From Luteimonas salinisoli (GTDB taxonomy: Bacteria; Pseudomonadota; Gammaproteobacteria; Xanthomonadales; Xanthomonadaceae), in the NCBI RefSeq assembly GCF_013425525.1, contig NZ_JACCKA010000001.1, forward strand, positions 1 through 62,937: a stretch of 62,937 nucleotides of DNA, written 5' to 3'. The notes under the pieces are model-generated. The model saw nothing but the letters and a program-made list of their open reading frames with translations, was not told the DNA's origin and searched no databases. The number at the start of each line of letters is the position of its first letter. The stretch's first letter is position 1. The translations under genes and the position numbers were made by a program. Positions 9,502-19,398 of this stretch are shown piece after piece.

Positions 9502-11169
9502 CTACCTGCGTGGCCAGGCCGCGAGCAGCGCCCACAGCCCGCCCAGGCCGGCCACCCATGCCGCGGCGGGCACCCCGGCCAGGGTCGGGCCGCCGGCCTC
9601 CAGCGCGTACAGCACCGCCGCGGCGATCAGCAGGCCGGTGCCGAGGATCGCCGCCACGGTGCGCCGCTGCAGCGCCCGCATCACATGGGTCAGCTCGGCC
9701 AGGTCGTGCGAGCGCAGGCGCAGCTCGTGGCGGCCCTCCACCTGCTGGGTCAGCCAGGTATGCAGCAGCCGCGGCATGTCGGGGGCGCGGGTGATCAGCT
9801 CGGGCAGTCGCTTGCGGAACTCGCCGGCGAGCCGTTGCGGGCTGTAGCGCTCGACCAGGATGCGCTCGAGCACCGGCCGCGCCACCGCCCAGATGTCCAG
9901 CTTCGGATCCAGCAACCGCCCCACCCCCTCGATGCTGAGCAGGGTCTTCTGCAGCAGCATCAGCTGCGGCTGCAGGGTCAGTTCGTAGCGCTGCGCGGTG
10001 CGGAACAGCTTGCCCAGTACCTCGGCCAGCGAGATCTCAGACAGCGGCCGGGTGAAGTACGGCTCGCAGACCGAGCGCGCGGCGGCCTCCAGCTCGTCGA
10101 TGCGGATGTGCGCGGGCATCCACCCGGCCTGCACGTGCAGCTCGGCGATGCGGCGGTAGTCGCGGTTGAAGATCGCCATGAAGTTCTCGGCGAGGTAGTA
10201 CTGGTCCTCGCTGGAGAGCTGGCCCATGATCCCGAAGTCCAGGGCGATGAAGCGCGGGTTCTCCCGGCGCTCCTGGTCCACCCAGATGTTGCCGGCGTGG
10301 GCGTCGGCATGGAAGAAATTGTCGCGGAACACCTGGGTGTAGAACACCCGCACGCCCTTGGCGGCCAGCGCCCGGCGGTCGATGCCGGCGGCATCGAGCG
10401 CGGCGATGTCGTCGCTGGGGATGCCGCGCACGCGCTCCAGGGTGAGCACGCGCTCGGCGGTATGCGACCAGATCACCTCGGGCACGTACAGGTCGGCCGA
10501 ATCGAGCCAGTTGCGCCGCAGCACCGAGGCGTTGGCGCCTTCGCGCTGCAGGTCGAGTTCCGCGGCCAGGGTGTTCTCGATTTCGGCGACGATCGCGCGC
10601 GGGCGGATCTTGTCGGCATTGGGGTGGGTGCGGTCGACCAGGGCGGCGAGACTACGCAGCAGGCCGACGTCGGCGGCGATCTGCTTCTCGATGCCGGGCC
10701 GCAGCACCTTGACCACCACCTCGCGGCCGGACGCCTCGCCCTCGGCGTGCAGCGTCGCCGCGTGCACCTGTGCGATCGAGGCGGAGGCCAGCGGCACGGT
10801 ATCGAACGCGGCGAAGGCACTGCCGATGTCGCGTTCGAGCGAGCGCTCGACGATGGCGCGCGCGGCATCGCCGTCGAACGGCGCCACCCGGTCCTGCAGC
10901 AGCGACAGTTCCTCCGCCACGTCCGGCGGCACCAGGTCGCGGCGGGTCGAGAGGATCTGCCCGAACTTGACGAAGATCGGGCCGAGCTCCTGCAGCGCCA
11001 TGCGCAGCCGCGCGCCGCGCGGCATCGCCTCGACCTCGCGGCTGGCGCGCGGCACGAACGGCCGCATCAGCTTGAGCCAGCGCTCGGCCGGGGTCTGGTC
11101 GAGCAGCGCGTCGAGCCGGTAGCGCAGCAGCACCCGGCCGATGCGCGAGGCGCGCAGCAGCGCGCTCAC
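9502..11169 (-). CDS. ubiB: Ubiquinone biosynthesis regulatory kinase/ATPase UbiB
   Basis: 555 residues of the ADCK/UbiB protein-kinase-like family. The diagnostic KxGQ motif is FVKFGQ (~66-71), followed by a VVVKVLRPG lysine region, catalytic-loop and metal motifs ([10 protein letters not shown] and DFGIMG), and two C-terminal membrane helices (~510-550). It is an ATPase needed for coenzyme Q assembly. It begins with GTG overlapping the ubiJ stop (GTGA), so the two are co-translated. Confidence 0.95.
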   Translation of the reverse strand: MSALLRASRIGRVLLRYRLDALLDQTPAERWLKLMRPFVPRASREVEAMPRGARLRMALQELGPIFVKFGQILSTRRDLVPPDVAEELSLLQDRVAPFDGDAARAIVERSLERDIGSAFAAFDTVPLASASIAQVHAATLHAEGEASGREVVVKVLRPGIEKQIAADVGLLRSLAALVDRTHPNADKIRPRAIVAEIENTLAAELDLQREGANASVLRRNWLDSADLYVPEVIWSHTAERVLTLERVRGIPSDDIAALDAAGIDRRALAAKGVRVFYTQVFRDNFFHADAHAGNIWVDQERRENPRFIALDFGIMGQLSSEDQYYLAENFMAIFNRDYRRIAELHVQAGWMPAHIRIDELEAAARSVCEPYFTRPLSEISLAEVLGKLFRTAQRYELTLQPQLMLLQKTLLSIEGVGRLLDPKLDIWAVARPVLERILVERYSPQRLAGEFRKRLPELITRAPDMPRLLHTWLTQQVEGRHELRLRSHDLAELTHVMRALQRRTVAAILGTGLLIAAAVLYALEAGGPTLAGVPAAAWVAGLGGLWALLAAWPRR

Positions 11170-11843
11170 GCCCGATCTTCCGCCGCCGCGGCTCCCGCGG
11201 CGCCCTGCAGCCGCCGCACGCGCGCCGCCATGCGCTCGATGTCGTCGCGCAGGGCATCGACGTCGTCGAGGAAGGCGTTGAGTTCCTCGCGCCCGACCGC
11301 GTCGCGCGACTCCTCGGTCAGGTACTCGGCGGCGCTTCGCGCCAGGCTGTCGCCGGTGGCGCGCGCCTCGCGCAGCGCGCCGGCGATGGCGCGCGCGATC
11401 TGCACGCCGACCACGTCGCCGAACGCGCTGGCGAACGGCTGCTCCCAGTCGGGATCGAAGCGTTGCGCCAGGCGTTGCAGCTGGCGCGCGAGTTCGGCGT
11501 CGCCCTCGACGCGGATCCGCCCGACCGGGGCAGCGGCGGGCTCGCCCCCGCCGCCGAGCATGCCGGGCAGCTGCGCGAGCAGGCCGCCGAGCGTGCTGCG
11601 CACCGCCAGGTCGGGATCGCCGGCGGCGTCCGCCGGGCCGACCTCGATGCGGCCGCCGGCGATCGTCAGCCGCAGCGCCAGCGCCGGTGCCTCCAGCCGC
11701 AGCGCGACGCTGCGGCCATCCAGCGGCTCGAGCGCCTCGCGGGTCGCCGGGTCGAGCGCCAGGGCGCGGTTGAGCGCGGATTCGAGCACGCGCCCGGCGA
11801 GCGGGCGCAGCGCGATCAGCGGCGAGGTCGTGGGGGTGGCCAT
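11166..11843 (-). CDS. ubiJ: Ubiquinone biosynthesis accessory factor UbiJ (SCP2-type lipid-binding)
   Basis: 225 residues: an SCP2 sterol-carrier-like N-terminal domain ([20 protein letters not shown] region) and a helical C terminus with [20 protein letters not shown]. UbiJ binds ubiquinone intermediates for the soluble Ubi complex. Location directly before ubiB, with overlapping codons, supports the call; in many bacteria the order is ubiE-ubiJ-ubiB, but ubiE is not adjacent here. Confidence 0.9.
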   Translation of the reverse strand: MATPTTSPLIALRPLAGRVLESALNRALALDPATREALEPLDGRSVALRLEAPALALRLTIAGGRIEVGPADAAGDPDLAVRSTLGGLLAQLPGMLGGGGEPAAAPVGRIRVEGDAELARQLQRLAQRFDPDWEQPFASAFGDVVGVQIARAIAGALREARATGDSLARSAAEYLTEESRDAVGREELNAFLDDVDALRDDIERMAARVRRLQGAAGAAAAEDRA

Positions 11844-11889
11844 GCCGGCATTGTAGCCATCACCACGGGCGCGGCCGCTGCGGTTTCGG

Positions 11890-11923
11890 CAAAGAAGAAG
11901 GGCCCGCCTGTGCCGGCGGGCCC
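11890..11923 (-). terminator. Rho-independent terminator after the DUF1328 gene
   Basis: Read on the minus strand, a 9-bp GGGCCCGCC stem with a 6-nt loop is followed by TTCTTCTTT. It lies 22 nt past the DUF1328 stop codon. Confidence 0.75.
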
Positions 11924-11945
11924 TCCGGGGTCCGACGCGGCTGCG

Positions 11946-12104
11946 TCAGACCTTCCTGCCGCGGATCATCGACACCACCGCCAGGATCAGGAATACGACG
12001 AACAGGATCCAGGCGATATTGGTGGCGGCGCCGGCGATGCCGCTGAAGCCGAGCACGGCCGCGATGATCGCAATGATGAAGAAGATGACGGCATAACTCA
12101 GCAT
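11946..12104 (-). CDS. DUF1328 (UPF0391) small membrane protein
   Basis: 52 residues, two hydrophobic helices: [19 protein letters not shown], then [18 protein letters not shown], ending in a basic tail RGRKV. Size and pattern match the YtjA/UPF0391 family of inner-membrane peptides of unknown role, often stress-induced. The ATG at 12104 has GGAGG 8 nt upstream. A good terminator follows, so it is probably a one-gene unit. Confidence 0.88.
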   Translation of the reverse strand: MLSYAVIFFIIAIIAAVLGFSGIAGAATNIAWILFVVFLILAVVSMIRGRKV

Positions 12105-12168
12105 CTCGAACCTCCGGTAAGGGGGAGCCGGTAGTGGCGTACCCCCGATCATCACCAGCGCCCGGTCG

Positions 12169-13179
12169 TCAGCGGGTGATGGCGCCGTCGCGGGCCCACC
12201 ACTCCTTCAGCCTGGTGAGGCCCTCGTGAACGGAAACGCGCGGGACGTAGCCGAAATCGCGCGTGGCGGGCGTCATGTCGTACCAGTGCGTGGTCGCCAG
12301 CTGCTCGGCCAGGAACCGCGTCATCGGCGGCTCGCCGCGCAGCCGCAGCAGCGGCCAGACGCCCTCGCAGATCGCGCCGACGGCGTAGGCGACGCGGAAC
12401 GGCACCGTGCCGGTCACCTCCGGCGCGCCGGCCGCGCGCAGCAGGGCGTTGACGATCTCGCGCACCGGCATCGGCTCGCCGTTGCTGATGAAGTAGGCGC
12501 GGCCGGCGCAGGCCGCGCCCGGCGCCAAGTGCTCGAAGGCGTCGAAATGCGCCTGCGCGGCATTGTCGACGTAGGTGGTGTCGATGCGGTTGTCGCCGCC
12601 GCCGACGAAGCGCAGGCGTCCGGCGCGCGCGCGTTCGACCAGCCGCGGCAGCAGCTGGTTGTCGCCCGGGCCCCAGATCAGCCTCGGCCGCAGCGCCACC
12701 GTCGCCAGGTCCGCGGCGTTGGCCGCCAGCACCTCGCGTTCGGCGACGGCCTTGGTGGCCGCGTACGGCGCCTTGAGATCCTCGCCGTAGGGCACGGTGT
12801 CCGCGGTGCCGCCCTCGACCGGGTGGGTGGCGCGGTGGGTGACGCTGGGCGTGGAGGTGTAGACCAGCCGGCCAACGCCATGCGCGCGGCAGGCGGCGAT
12901 CACGTGCGCGGTGCCCGCGACGTTGGCGCGGTGGTAGCTGGCATGGCTGCCCCAGGCGCCGGCCTTGGCGGCGTTGTGGAACACCGCGTCCACGCCGCGG
13001 GCGGCGGCCAGCACCGCATCGGCCTCGCCCAGGTCTCCGCGCAACTGCCGTACGCCGAGCGCGTCGAGCGCCGGGTAGTCGCCGCGATTGAAACTGGTCA
13101 CCGCGTGACCGCGTTCGACCAGGCCGCGGCACAGCGCCTGGCCGAGGAAGCCGCCGCCGCCGGTGACCAGTACCTTCAT
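12169..13179 (-). CDS. oleD: OleD, 2-alkyl-3-oxoalkanoate reductase
   Basis: 336 residues, extended short-chain dehydrogenase. The NAD(P)-binding GGGGFLG is at the N terminus (~7-13) and the catalytic Tyr-x-x-x-Lys is YAATK. In olefin synthesis it reduces the beta-keto acid made by OleA to a beta-hydroxy acid, the substrate of OleC. The ATG (13179) overlaps the oleC stop as ATGA and has GGGAGG upstream. It is the last gene of oleB-oleC-oleD. Confidence 0.9.
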   Translation of the reverse strand: MKVLVTGGGGFLGQALCRGLVERGHAVTSFNRGDYPALDALGVRQLRGDLGEADAVLAAARGVDAVFHNAAKAGAWGSHASYHRANVAGTAHVIAACRAHGVGRLVYTSTPSVTHRATHPVEGGTADTVPYGEDLKAPYAATKAVAEREVLAANAADLATVALRPRLIWGPGDNQLLPRLVERARAGRLRFVGGGDNRIDTTYVDNAAQAHFDAFEHLAPGAACAGRAYFISNGEPMPVREIVNALLRAAGAPEVTGTVPFRVAYAVGAICEGVWPLLRLRGEPPMTRFLAEQLATTHWYDMTPATRDFGYVPRVSVHEGLTRLKEWWARDGAITR

Positions 13180-14897
13180 GCCGACCTCCCTTCGCCGCCC
13201 GGGTGCGGCGGCGCCTGGCGCAGGCGGGTGGCCGCCCAGGCCGCCAGCCGCTCGCGGCCGATCTTGGCGTTGTGGCGGATGTCGACCGGGAACCGCGGAT
13301 GGAACAGGAACGCGTCGATCATCGCGGTATGCGCGTGGCCTGCGGCGATGCGGCTCAGTTCGGTGGCGATGCGCGCATGGTCCGCGCGCGACGCCTTCGG
13401 CAGCAGTTCGACGCACAGCACCGGCCGCTGGCTGCCGCGCGGGCCGACGCCCACCAGCGCGCTGCGCCGTACCGCCGGGTGGCCGTTGAACACCGGCTCG
13501 ACCTGCTCGGTGCACAGCATGGCGGCGCCGGTCTCGACGCGCTGGGTCTTGCGCCCGCAGAACCACAGCCGGCCATCGTCGTCGAAGTAGCCGAGATCGC
13601 CCATGCGGTGGACCACGCGCTCGCCGCCGTCGGGCAGCGTTTCGCGGATCTTGGCCAGGCGGGTCTGCGCGTCGCGGTTGAAGTAGCTGTCGGTGGCGGT
13701 GGGGCCGGCGACGGTGATCTCGCCCACCTGCCCGGTCGGCAGCGGCAGCGCTTGGGCCCAGTGCTCGAGCGCGCCGTCGTCGATGCCGATGATGCGCACC
13801 TCGTTGGGCGGCACCGGCCGCCCCACGCAGGTCCCGGCGCCCTGTGCGGTACGCTCGCCCAGCGCGATCAGCTCGCGCCCTTCGATCACCGCCACCGGCA
13901 GGCATTCGGTGGCCCCGTAGGGCGTCCAGAACCGCGCATCCTCCGGCAGCAGCGCGCGCATCGCCGCGACCACGTCCGCCGGCACCGGGGCGCCGGCCGA
14001 GGTGACGCGGCGCAGCCCGGGCAGCGGCGCGCCGTGCTCGGCCAGCACCCGCATCAGCGCGGGGGAGCCGAACAGTTGGTCCACGCCGAAACGTTCGATC
14101 GCCGCGTGCAGTTTCGCCGGGTCGGCGCGGGCCGGGCGGGTGGGATCCATGTCGGGAATGATCGAGGTCAGCCCCAGGGCGGGATCGAACAGCGCGAAAG
14201 GCGGGAACGTCGGCAGGTCCACCCCGCCGGGCACGATCCCGAACGCCTCGCGCATCATCGCGATCTGCGCCACGAAGTGCCGGTGCCGGTAGACCACGCC
14301 CTTGGGCACCCCGGTGGATCCGCTGGTGAAGAGGATCGCGGCGATCTCGTCCGGGCCGGTGTCGGCCAGCTGCGGACCGGCGCCGGCGCCCTCCCGCTCC
14401 ACCTGCACCAGCGCGACATCGGCCAGCCACGGCCGGCGCCCGGTGGTCACGCGCACGCGCGCAGATTTCGCCCAGCCCAGCAGCCGCCGCGCCAGCATCG
14501 CCAACGGAATGCCGATGAACGCCTCGGGCTCGGCCTCGTCCAGGCACTGCCGCAGCGCGGCGCGGTCGATGCCGGGGTCGACCAGCACCGGCACCGCGCC
14601 GGCCTTGAACAGCGCGAACATCAGCAGGAAGAACTCCGGCGTCGGCCGCACCATCACCACGGTGCGGGTGCCGCGGACGATGCCGTGCCGGGCCAGGCCG
14701 GCGGCGATGGCGTCGCTGCGCGCGTCCAGCTCGCCGTAGGTCAGGGCGACGCGATAGCGGCCGCCGCGCCCGGGGCAGCGCATCGCGACCTGCTGCGGAT
14801 GCTCGGCGGCCAGCCGCGGCAGCGCCGCGGCGATGTTGCAGGCGGCCCCTTGGGCGGCGTCCGCGCGGGCCGGATCTGGTCGTGTGGTCACCCGCAC
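13176..14897 (-). CDS. oleC: OleC, beta-lactone synthetase (AMP-binding)
   Basis: 573 residues, ANL adenylating enzyme. The P-loop-like motif [13 protein letters not shown] is at ~188-200. The PYGATECLP segment and a C-terminal hinge domain follow. OleC turns the 2-alkyl-3-hydroxy acid into a beta-lactone using ATP. The gene sits between OleB- and OleD-type genes, which separates it from ordinary acyl-CoA synthetases. The start is uncertain: GTG at 14897, or GTG six bases further in; neither has a clear ribosome site. Confidence 0.9.
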   Translation of the reverse strand: MRVTTRPDPARADAAQGAACNIAAALPRLAAEHPQQVAMRCPGRGGRYRVALTYGELDARSDAIAAGLARHGIVRGTRTVVMVRPTPEFFLLMFALFKAGAVPVLVDPGIDRAALRQCLDEAEPEAFIGIPLAMLARRLLGWAKSARVRVTTGRRPWLADVALVQVEREGAGAGPQLADTGPDEIAAILFTSGSTGVPKGVVYRHRHFVAQIAMMREAFGIVPGGVDLPTFPPFALFDPALGLTSIIPDMDPTRPARADPAKLHAAIERFGVDQLFGSPALMRVLAEHGAPLPGLRRVTSAGAPVPADVVAAMRALLPEDARFWTPYGATECLPVAVIEGRELIALGERTAQGAGTCVGRPVPPNEVRIIGIDDGALEHWAQALPLPTGQVGEITVAGPTATDSYFNRDAQTRLAKIRETLPDGGERVVHRMGDLGYFDDDGRLWFCGRKTQRVETGAAMLCTEQVEPVFNGHPAVRRSALVGVGPRGSQRPVLCVELLPKASRADHARIATELSRIAAGHAHTAMIDAFLFHPRFPVDIRHNAKIGRERLAAWAATRLRQAPPHPGGEGRSA

Positions 14898-14945
14898 AGC
14901 TTACCCGCTCGCCTGCGGCCCGACCCTCTCCGCGCCCGGCCGGAC

Positions 14946-15896
14946 CTAGACCGGGTGGCGGTCGAGAAAGCCGCGGATCTCCGGTACCAGCACCTCGTGG
15001 CGATCCTCGAGCACGTAGTGGCCGGCGTCCTCGAACGCGTGCACCTCGGCCTGCGGCAGCGCGGCGCGGAAGCCCTCGAGGAAGTGGCGGTCGAAGACGA
15101 AATCGCGCAAGCCCCAGCCGATGAAGGCCGGGCGATCGGCGTAGTCCGGCAGCCGCCGCGCGGACTCGACCAGCAGCGGCCAGGCCGCATCGCCCTCGCC
15201 CAGCGGGATGTCCTGCATGAAGCGCAGGGTGGAGATGGCGTTGCGCCAGCCGCGGTAGGGGGCGATGTAGGCGCGCCGCACCGGCGCCGGCAGGCGGCGC
15301 TCGGTGCCCAGCCAGGCCGCGCCGCGCGCGAACAGGTTGAAGGCGCGGATCAGGAAGCCGCCGACCCGCGAGTCGCGCCCCAGCGACAACTGCCAGGGCA
15401 TCGGCTTGGCCGCCGGCAGCGGGAACGCCGCGGTGTTGAGGATCACCAGCCGCCGCACCCGTTCGCTGCGCGCCAGCGCCCAGCCGAAGCCGATCATGCC
15501 GCCCCAGTCGTGCACCGCCAGGGTCAGCGGGCCGTCGATGCCGAGCCGCGCGAGCAGGGTCTCGACGTCGTCGATGCGCGACTGCAGCGTGTACGCGTAG
15601 CGCGGCTGCGCGCCCGGCGCGTCGTCCGGCCGGTCCGACAGGCCCATGCCGACGTGATCGGGCACGATGCAGCGATAACCCTTGCCGAGAGCCGGGTCGC
15701 GCAGGCCCAGTACCAGGTGGCGCCAGTAGAAGCTCCACGACGGGTTGCCGTGCAGCATCAGCACCACCTCGCCGTCGCGCGGGCCCTCGTCGAGGTAGTG
15801 CATGGCGATGCCCGGCCGCACTTCGAGGCGCCGGCCGGTAAACGGGTAGTCGGGATGGTCCACGCGCCTGCCGCAGGTTGGGACAAGGGTGCGCAT
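14946..15896 (-). CDS. oleB: OleB, beta-lactone decarboxylase (alpha/beta hydrolase)
   Basis: 316 residues, haloalkane-dehalogenase-like alpha/beta hydrolase. The oxyanion motif LHGNPSWS is at ~48-55, the nucleophile is Asp ~130 in VHDWGGMIG, and the catalytic His is in DAGHYVLED. OleB removes CO2 from the beta-lactone to give the cis-olefin. The ATG at 15896 is taken; a GTG at 15863 (before DHPDYPF) would agree better with the compact N terminus of the family. About 48 bp separate it from oleC. In related genomes oleA stands close upstream; here it is 11 kb away. Confidence 0.9.
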   Translation of the reverse strand: MRTLVPTCGRRVDHPDYPFTGRRLEVRPGIAMHYLDEGPRDGEVVLMLHGNPSWSFYWRHLVLGLRDPALGKGYRCIVPDHVGMGLSDRPDDAPGAQPRYAYTLQSRIDDVETLLARLGIDGPLTLAVHDWGGMIGFGWALARSERVRRLVILNTAAFPLPAAKPMPWQLSLGRDSRVGGFLIRAFNLFARGAAWLGTERRLPAPVRRAYIAPYRGWRNAISTLRFMQDIPLGEGDAAWPLLVESARRLPDYADRPAFIGWGLRDFVFDRHFLEGFRAALPQAEVHAFEDAGHYVLEDRHEVLVPEIRGFLDRHPV

Positions 15897-16033
15897 TGTA
15901 GGCAATCGCTCCCGCGCAGACGGGGGGCGACGCCAGCCGGCCCCGGCGGGCGGCACTCGCCGGTCCGGAAACAGGCCCGCTTGGCAACGCCCCCGCCGCC
16001 CGCTACGCTGCCGCGCTTTGCGCCGGTGCAGCC

Positions 16034-16672
16034 ATGTCCACCCCGTCCCAGCCCCGCCTCAACCCACTGCCCGCGCTGATCTTCAGCTCGCGCTGGCTGC
16101 AGCTGCCGCTGTACCTGGGGCTGATCGTCGCCCAGGGCGTCTACGTGTTCCTGTTCGTCAAGGAACTCTGGCACCTGATCCAGGACGTCAACAACCTGTC
16201 CGAGCAGGCGATCATGCTGCTGGTGCTGGGCCTGATCGACGTGGTGATGATCTCCAACCTGCTGGTGATGGTGATCGTGGGCGGCTACGAGACCTTCGTG
16301 TCGCGGCTGCGCCTGGAAGGCCACCCGGACCAGCCGGAATGGCTGAGCCACGTCAACGCCAGCGTGCTGAAGGTGAAGCTGGCGATGGCGATCATCGGCA
16401 TCAGCTCGATCCACCTGCTCAAGACCTTCATCGAGGCCGGCATGGTCGGCGGCCTGCCGCTGTGCGGCACCATGGAAGCGCTGGAGGCCGCGCGCCTCTA
16501 CGCTGCGGCCGGCGGCGACTCGGCCCGCACCTGCACCACCTACAGCGCCGCCGGGGTGATGTGGCAGGCGGTGATCCACACCATCTTCATTCTCTCCGCG
16601 CTCGGCATCGCCTGGACCGACAAGCTGATGCAGCACACCGCGAGCAGGCGCCAGGGCGTCGTCAAGGAGTAA
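16034..16672 (+). CDS. UPF0114 (YqhA/TIGR00645-type) inner-membrane protein
   Basis: 212 residues with membrane segments at about 26-46, 60-85, 115-137 and 175-195. The pattern FSSRWLQLPLYLGLIVAQ and the loop GGYETFVSRL mark the UPF0114 family, whose function is unknown. It is divergent from oleB with 137 bp between the starts, which should hold both promoters. A REP palindrome follows its stop by 25 nt. Confidence 0.87.
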   Translation: MSTPSQPRLNPLPALIFSSRWLQLPLYLGLIVAQGVYVFLFVKELWHLIQDVNNLSEQAIMLLVLGLIDVVMISNLLVMVIVGGYETFVSRLRLEGHPDQPEWLSHVNASVLKVKLAMAIIGISSIHLLKTFIEAGMVGGLPLCGTMEALEAARLYAAAGGDSARTCTTYSAAGVMWQAVIHTIFILSALGIAWTDKLMQHTASRRQGVVKE

Positions 16673-16696
16673 GGCCGGCCACGCCCGCGCCCCCTC

Positions 16697-16719
16697 GTAG
16701 GAGCGTGCCATGCACGCGA
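16697..16719. repeat. REP palindrome, GTAGGAGCG type
   Basis: GTAGGAGCGTGC-CAT-GCACGCGA with a 6-bp perfect stem. It is the same design as the element at the trmL stop (GTAGGAGCG head, CAT loop, GA tail) with compensating stem changes. Confidence 0.8.
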
Positions 16720-17104
16720 GAGCCGGCGCGGCAAAAGATGCCGGCATCGCCGCAACCCGCCGCGCGTCCCCCAAAGGAACCTGACCCCGGGTCACGAAGA
16801 TGAATTCGTAGCGGACGACCCCCGCTATGCTTTTCCGATGACTCCCGCCGCAACGACCTCCTCGCGCCACGCCACCTCGACCGCCAGGCAATCGGCCAGC
16901 TGGTGACACCTACCTCGGCCGACTGCCTGGTGGAGCGGCCTGTCGTAGTATCGCCACCCCAGCACACGGAAGCACTGGAGGTCGGTCATGGCAAGGACGT
17001 GGGCAGTGGTGGGCGATGCCACCACGGGCGACTCGAGGACGCGCTGGATCCGTTTCCTGTGCGGCCCTTCCGACCCGAGAAACCTGCCGCGAGCGAGAAT
17101 TCCA
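16720..17104. other. Gene-poor stretch at the left edge of the accessory region
   Basis: No convincing gene. Open frames here are Arg/Pro-rich shadows. The phrase GGAACCTGACCCCGGG at about 16776 looks like debris often seen near old insertions, but I see no terminal repeats or transposase. The end of the stretch holds the leader of the TTG-started lipoprotein gene. Confidence 0.4.
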
Positions 17105-17614
17105 TTGAAGCGAGCGACCCTCATTCTCGCGTATGCGCTGCCCATCCTTGCGAGCGGGTGCGAAGCCCGGCAACGCATGCTCGACATGCCGATCCAGGAC
17201 CAGGGCGGGCTGCCCTGCTTCGGCGTTGCCGATACCCGCGAGGCGCGCCGTCACCCCATCAAGCTCGGCGCCATGGTGGTGTCCGAGCTGGACGCGTCGG
17301 AGAACGTGGTGCGTGAAGTCTGGTCGCTGGCCGGCAGGCTGCCGCCCGTCATGCTGGACCCGGCGCAGTGCCTCCCGTATGGCGCCCAGCCCGAGGGGGC
17401 GGAAGCGCTGGTCGAAGCCGCACCCGTCCAGCCCGGCACGCGGTACTCGGCTTTCATCAATGCCTACATCCAGGACGGGGCGAACTGGAGCAACCGCTCC
17501 TACCTCGGCGCGTTCTGCCTGACGGAAGGGCCCGAAGGGCGGCAGGTGCACCAGATCCCTTCAGGCTCGATAGCCGACAAGGCCAGGTGGGCAGCCTGCC
17601 GGGTGGATCCCTGA
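17105..17614 (+). CDS. Putative lipoprotein of unknown function
   Basis: 169 residues if it starts at TTG 17105. That start gives a clean lipoprotein signal, KRATLILAYALPILASGC, with Cys at ~19; the longer frame has an implausible N terminus. The mature part is a small beta-rich domain with paired cysteines (GLPCFGV, DPAQCLPYG, LGAFCL) and the segment VQPGTRYSAFINAY. This layout resembles small periplasmic lipoproteins sometimes annotated as T6SS immunity proteins, but no effector gene is nearby and I do not assign that function. Its compositional neighbours suggest an acquired gene. Confidence 0.6.
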   Translation: MKRATLILAYALPILASGCEARQRMLDMPIQDQGGLPCFGVADTREARRHPIKLGAMVVSELDASENVVREVWSLAGRLPPVMLDPAQCLPYGAQPEGAEALVEAAPVQPGTRYSAFINAYIQDGANWSNRSYLGAFCLTEGPEGRQVHQIPSGSIADKARWAACRVDP

Positions 17615-18136
17615 GCGTTGCTGTCGCTACGCCGCCTTGGCCGGTTCATGAGGGCGACGAGCAACCTAGGACTGCGACCGAAGCCGCCAGGGATCCGAAT
17701 CAGATCGTCGATCGGCAGCAATACCAGTTCCTTGCAGGCGTAGCGCTTGGCAGCAAGCGCGACGATGGCCTCGTGCGGCAAGCGTTCGCGCACTTGGCGA
17801 ACTGGGGTGATCAGATCGTTGTGCAGCGATAATCGCCTAGCCCCGCCGGGGATAGCATCCTCGGCCCGACGCCCGCCTCGCGCGGGCGTCTCTTTTTGGT
17901 CCGGACATCCTTGGGATGATTTCGGCAGGCATGCAGGGGGCGCGCTGATTTGCAGGTAGATACCGCCTGTACACGGAGCGGCCGGGGTGGGCTATCCTGC
18001 GGTCGACCCTGCATTGCGCGAACGCCCAAGTGCCACTTGGGAGGGTCCCGGGAAACCGGCTAGCGCGTGCGGGGTTGCTTTCTTTTCGCTTCGCGAACTC
18101 CGGGCGGATCACCACCCCCTCCGTCCGGAACAGCCT
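17615..18136. other. Gene-free stretch with an isolated terminator
   Basis: No supported gene. A minus-strand frame at 17620-17830 (reading ...KRYACKELVLLPIDDL...) has believable composition but no start context or partner and may be a gene remnant. A strong plus-strand terminator lies at 17868. Confidence 0.4.
17868..17897 (+). terminator. Orphan rho-independent terminator
   Basis: GACGCCCGC / GCGGGCGTC 9-bp stem, 5-nt loop, then TCTTTTT. It lies 250 nt after the lipoprotein stop with no gene between, so it may end that transcript, a lost gene or a small RNA. Confidence 0.75.
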
Positions 18137-18337
18137 TCACTGCGTGGCTTTCAGTTCGGCCTGCAGCTGCGCCCGCACGTCTTCAGCCGGGATCGTGTTG
18201 CCCGCCCTGACCTGCGCCAAGCCGCGCTCGATGGAGGCGTGCAGTTCGACTTGATACAGCACGTCATCCCATGTCGCTTCGGGCGGCAGCTCATCCGCGA
18301 TGTGATGCACTTGCTGCCGTAGTGTCTGGGCAGACAT
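18137..18337 (-). CDS. Small antitoxin-like protein, paralogue 1
   Basis: 66 residues: QQVHHIADELPPEATWDDV at the N terminus, then a helical part with GLAQVRAGNTIPAEDVRAQL. This is the pattern of small proteins usually coded beside RelE/ParE-type toxins. No toxin reading frame is found on either side. ATG 18337 has GGAGG at good distance. It is about half identical to the next gene upstream; the two are 66 nt apart on the same strand. Confidence 0.7.
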   Translation of the reverse strand: MSAQTLRQQVHHIADELPPEATWDDVLYQVELHASIERGLAQVRAGNTIPAEDVRAQLQAELKATQ

Positions 18338-18403
18338 GGCTGAGCCTCCGAGGGGGTCCAGGCTTACGCTTCATCGAAGTCGATCAGGGCCTTGATCGAC
18401 CGC

Positions 18404-18601
18404 TCAAGCTTCAACGTCCACGCCCCACTTCCGGAATGCCCGCCGCACGTCCTCCTCGCGGGCGAATTCGCCGCGGTCGGCCGCCGCGATGCCCTCCTGC
18501 ACCGCCTTGCGGAAGCGCGCCTGCTCGATCACGTCGTCCCAGGTCGCCTCCGGCGGCAACTGGTCGGCCAACTGGTGGACCTGCTGACTGAGGTTACTCA
18601 T
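18404..18601 (-). CDS. Small antitoxin-like protein, paralogue 2
   Basis: 65 residues from the ATG at 18601 (MSNLSQQVHQLADQLPP). It shares the ADxLPPEATWDDV core and the EEDVRRAF tail with paralogue 1, so a tandem duplication is likely. The family acts as DNA-binding antitoxin in other genomes; here neither copy has a visible toxin partner. Confidence 0.7.
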   Translation of the reverse strand: MSNLSQQVHQLADQLPPEATWDDVIEQARFRKAVQEGIAAADRGEFAREEDVRRAFRKWGVDVEA

Positions 18602-18741
18602 CTCGGCACTCCCGTGCGGTTCTGCGGGCATTCTATGCCTCCCCCGGGATCGCTGCTCCGGCGATGCGCCTGGGCACCTGGATGGTGTTGTTTAGTGCGA
18701 CATCCGCAGGCGATGTCAGGCGAATACGCCGAATCGACCCG

Positions 18742-19191
18742 CTAGTTTGCAGCCGAGACGCTTGCAAGCACCTCGGCCAGCTGTCGTCGATCACCCGGAA
18801 GAAGCTCGCACACCCGTTCCGAGACGCCATCTTCCTTGACGAAATGGAGACCGGATGCGCCGAACTCCTTCTTCAGCCGATCTCCATCGAAGAATTCGAC
18901 CAGCAAGTAGTAGTCAAGCGACGACTCGACCGGCGCTCGAACTTGGCGGCATTGGCTCGGGATCACCGAGTTCAGCCTGCCTATCGTCGCGGCGTCGTCC
19001 GTGCTGAACTTTACCGAGGCCCAGCTGACAAGATCTGATTTCGAGTACGAGACGGGCGCGAGAGAATCGAAGCTTCGATAGTGCACATCGACATGCGTGT
19101 ACCGGCCAGCGCCATCGTCTACCACTTCCGCCCGGTCACAACCCACTAGCCCGACAGCCGCGAACGCGATGGAAATCGCCGACTTGAACAT
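18742..19191 (-). CDS. Putative lipoprotein of unknown function
   Basis: 149 residues. Lipobox signal MFKSAISIAFAAVGLVGC with Cys 18, then a ~120-residue soluble domain with two further cysteines (PSQCRQV, ERVCELL). Start supported by GAGGAGG 8 nt upstream. Base composition is visibly less GC-rich than the flanking core genes. I do not recognise the family. Confidence 0.65.
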   Translation of the reverse strand: MFKSAISIAFAAVGLVGCDRAEVVDDGAGRYTHVDVHYRSFDSLAPVSYSKSDLVSWASVKFSTDDAATIGRLNSVIPSQCRQVRAPVESSLDYYLLVEFFDGDRLKKEFGASGLHFVKEDGVSERVCELLPGDRRQLAEVLASVSAAN

Positions 19192-19398
19192 CTACGGGCC
19201 TCCTCAACTCAATCCCAACTCGAAGCGGGCACTTGAACGCAATCACCTGCTCCCCATCCGCCAGGGACGAGCAGCGCCGATAGTGGCGAAATGCTGGCGA
19301 TGCTTCAATCGGCTCTCTCGGCCCATGTCGGCGCGGATGGCACGAGCCCGGCGCGCCATCGGCGCCGGCCCGCGAGCCGGGCGCCTTGGTGGCCTTGA

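Noticed and set aside
12169..15987. A very long minus-strand open frame covering the whole oleBCD region
   Set aside because: Only its last third (from 13179) is real oleD. The rest is an Arg/Pro/Ala-rich shadow of oleB and oleC, which have proper motifs in other frames.
16720..17104. Possible insertion-sequence remnant
   Set aside because: No transposase fragment, terminal inverted repeat or target duplication could be found.
17500..17793. Minus-strand frame of 97 codons in the gap after the lipoprotein gene
   Set aside because: Part reads plausibly, but it overlaps the lipoprotein gene, lacks a ribosome site and has no recognisable domain; at best a remnant.
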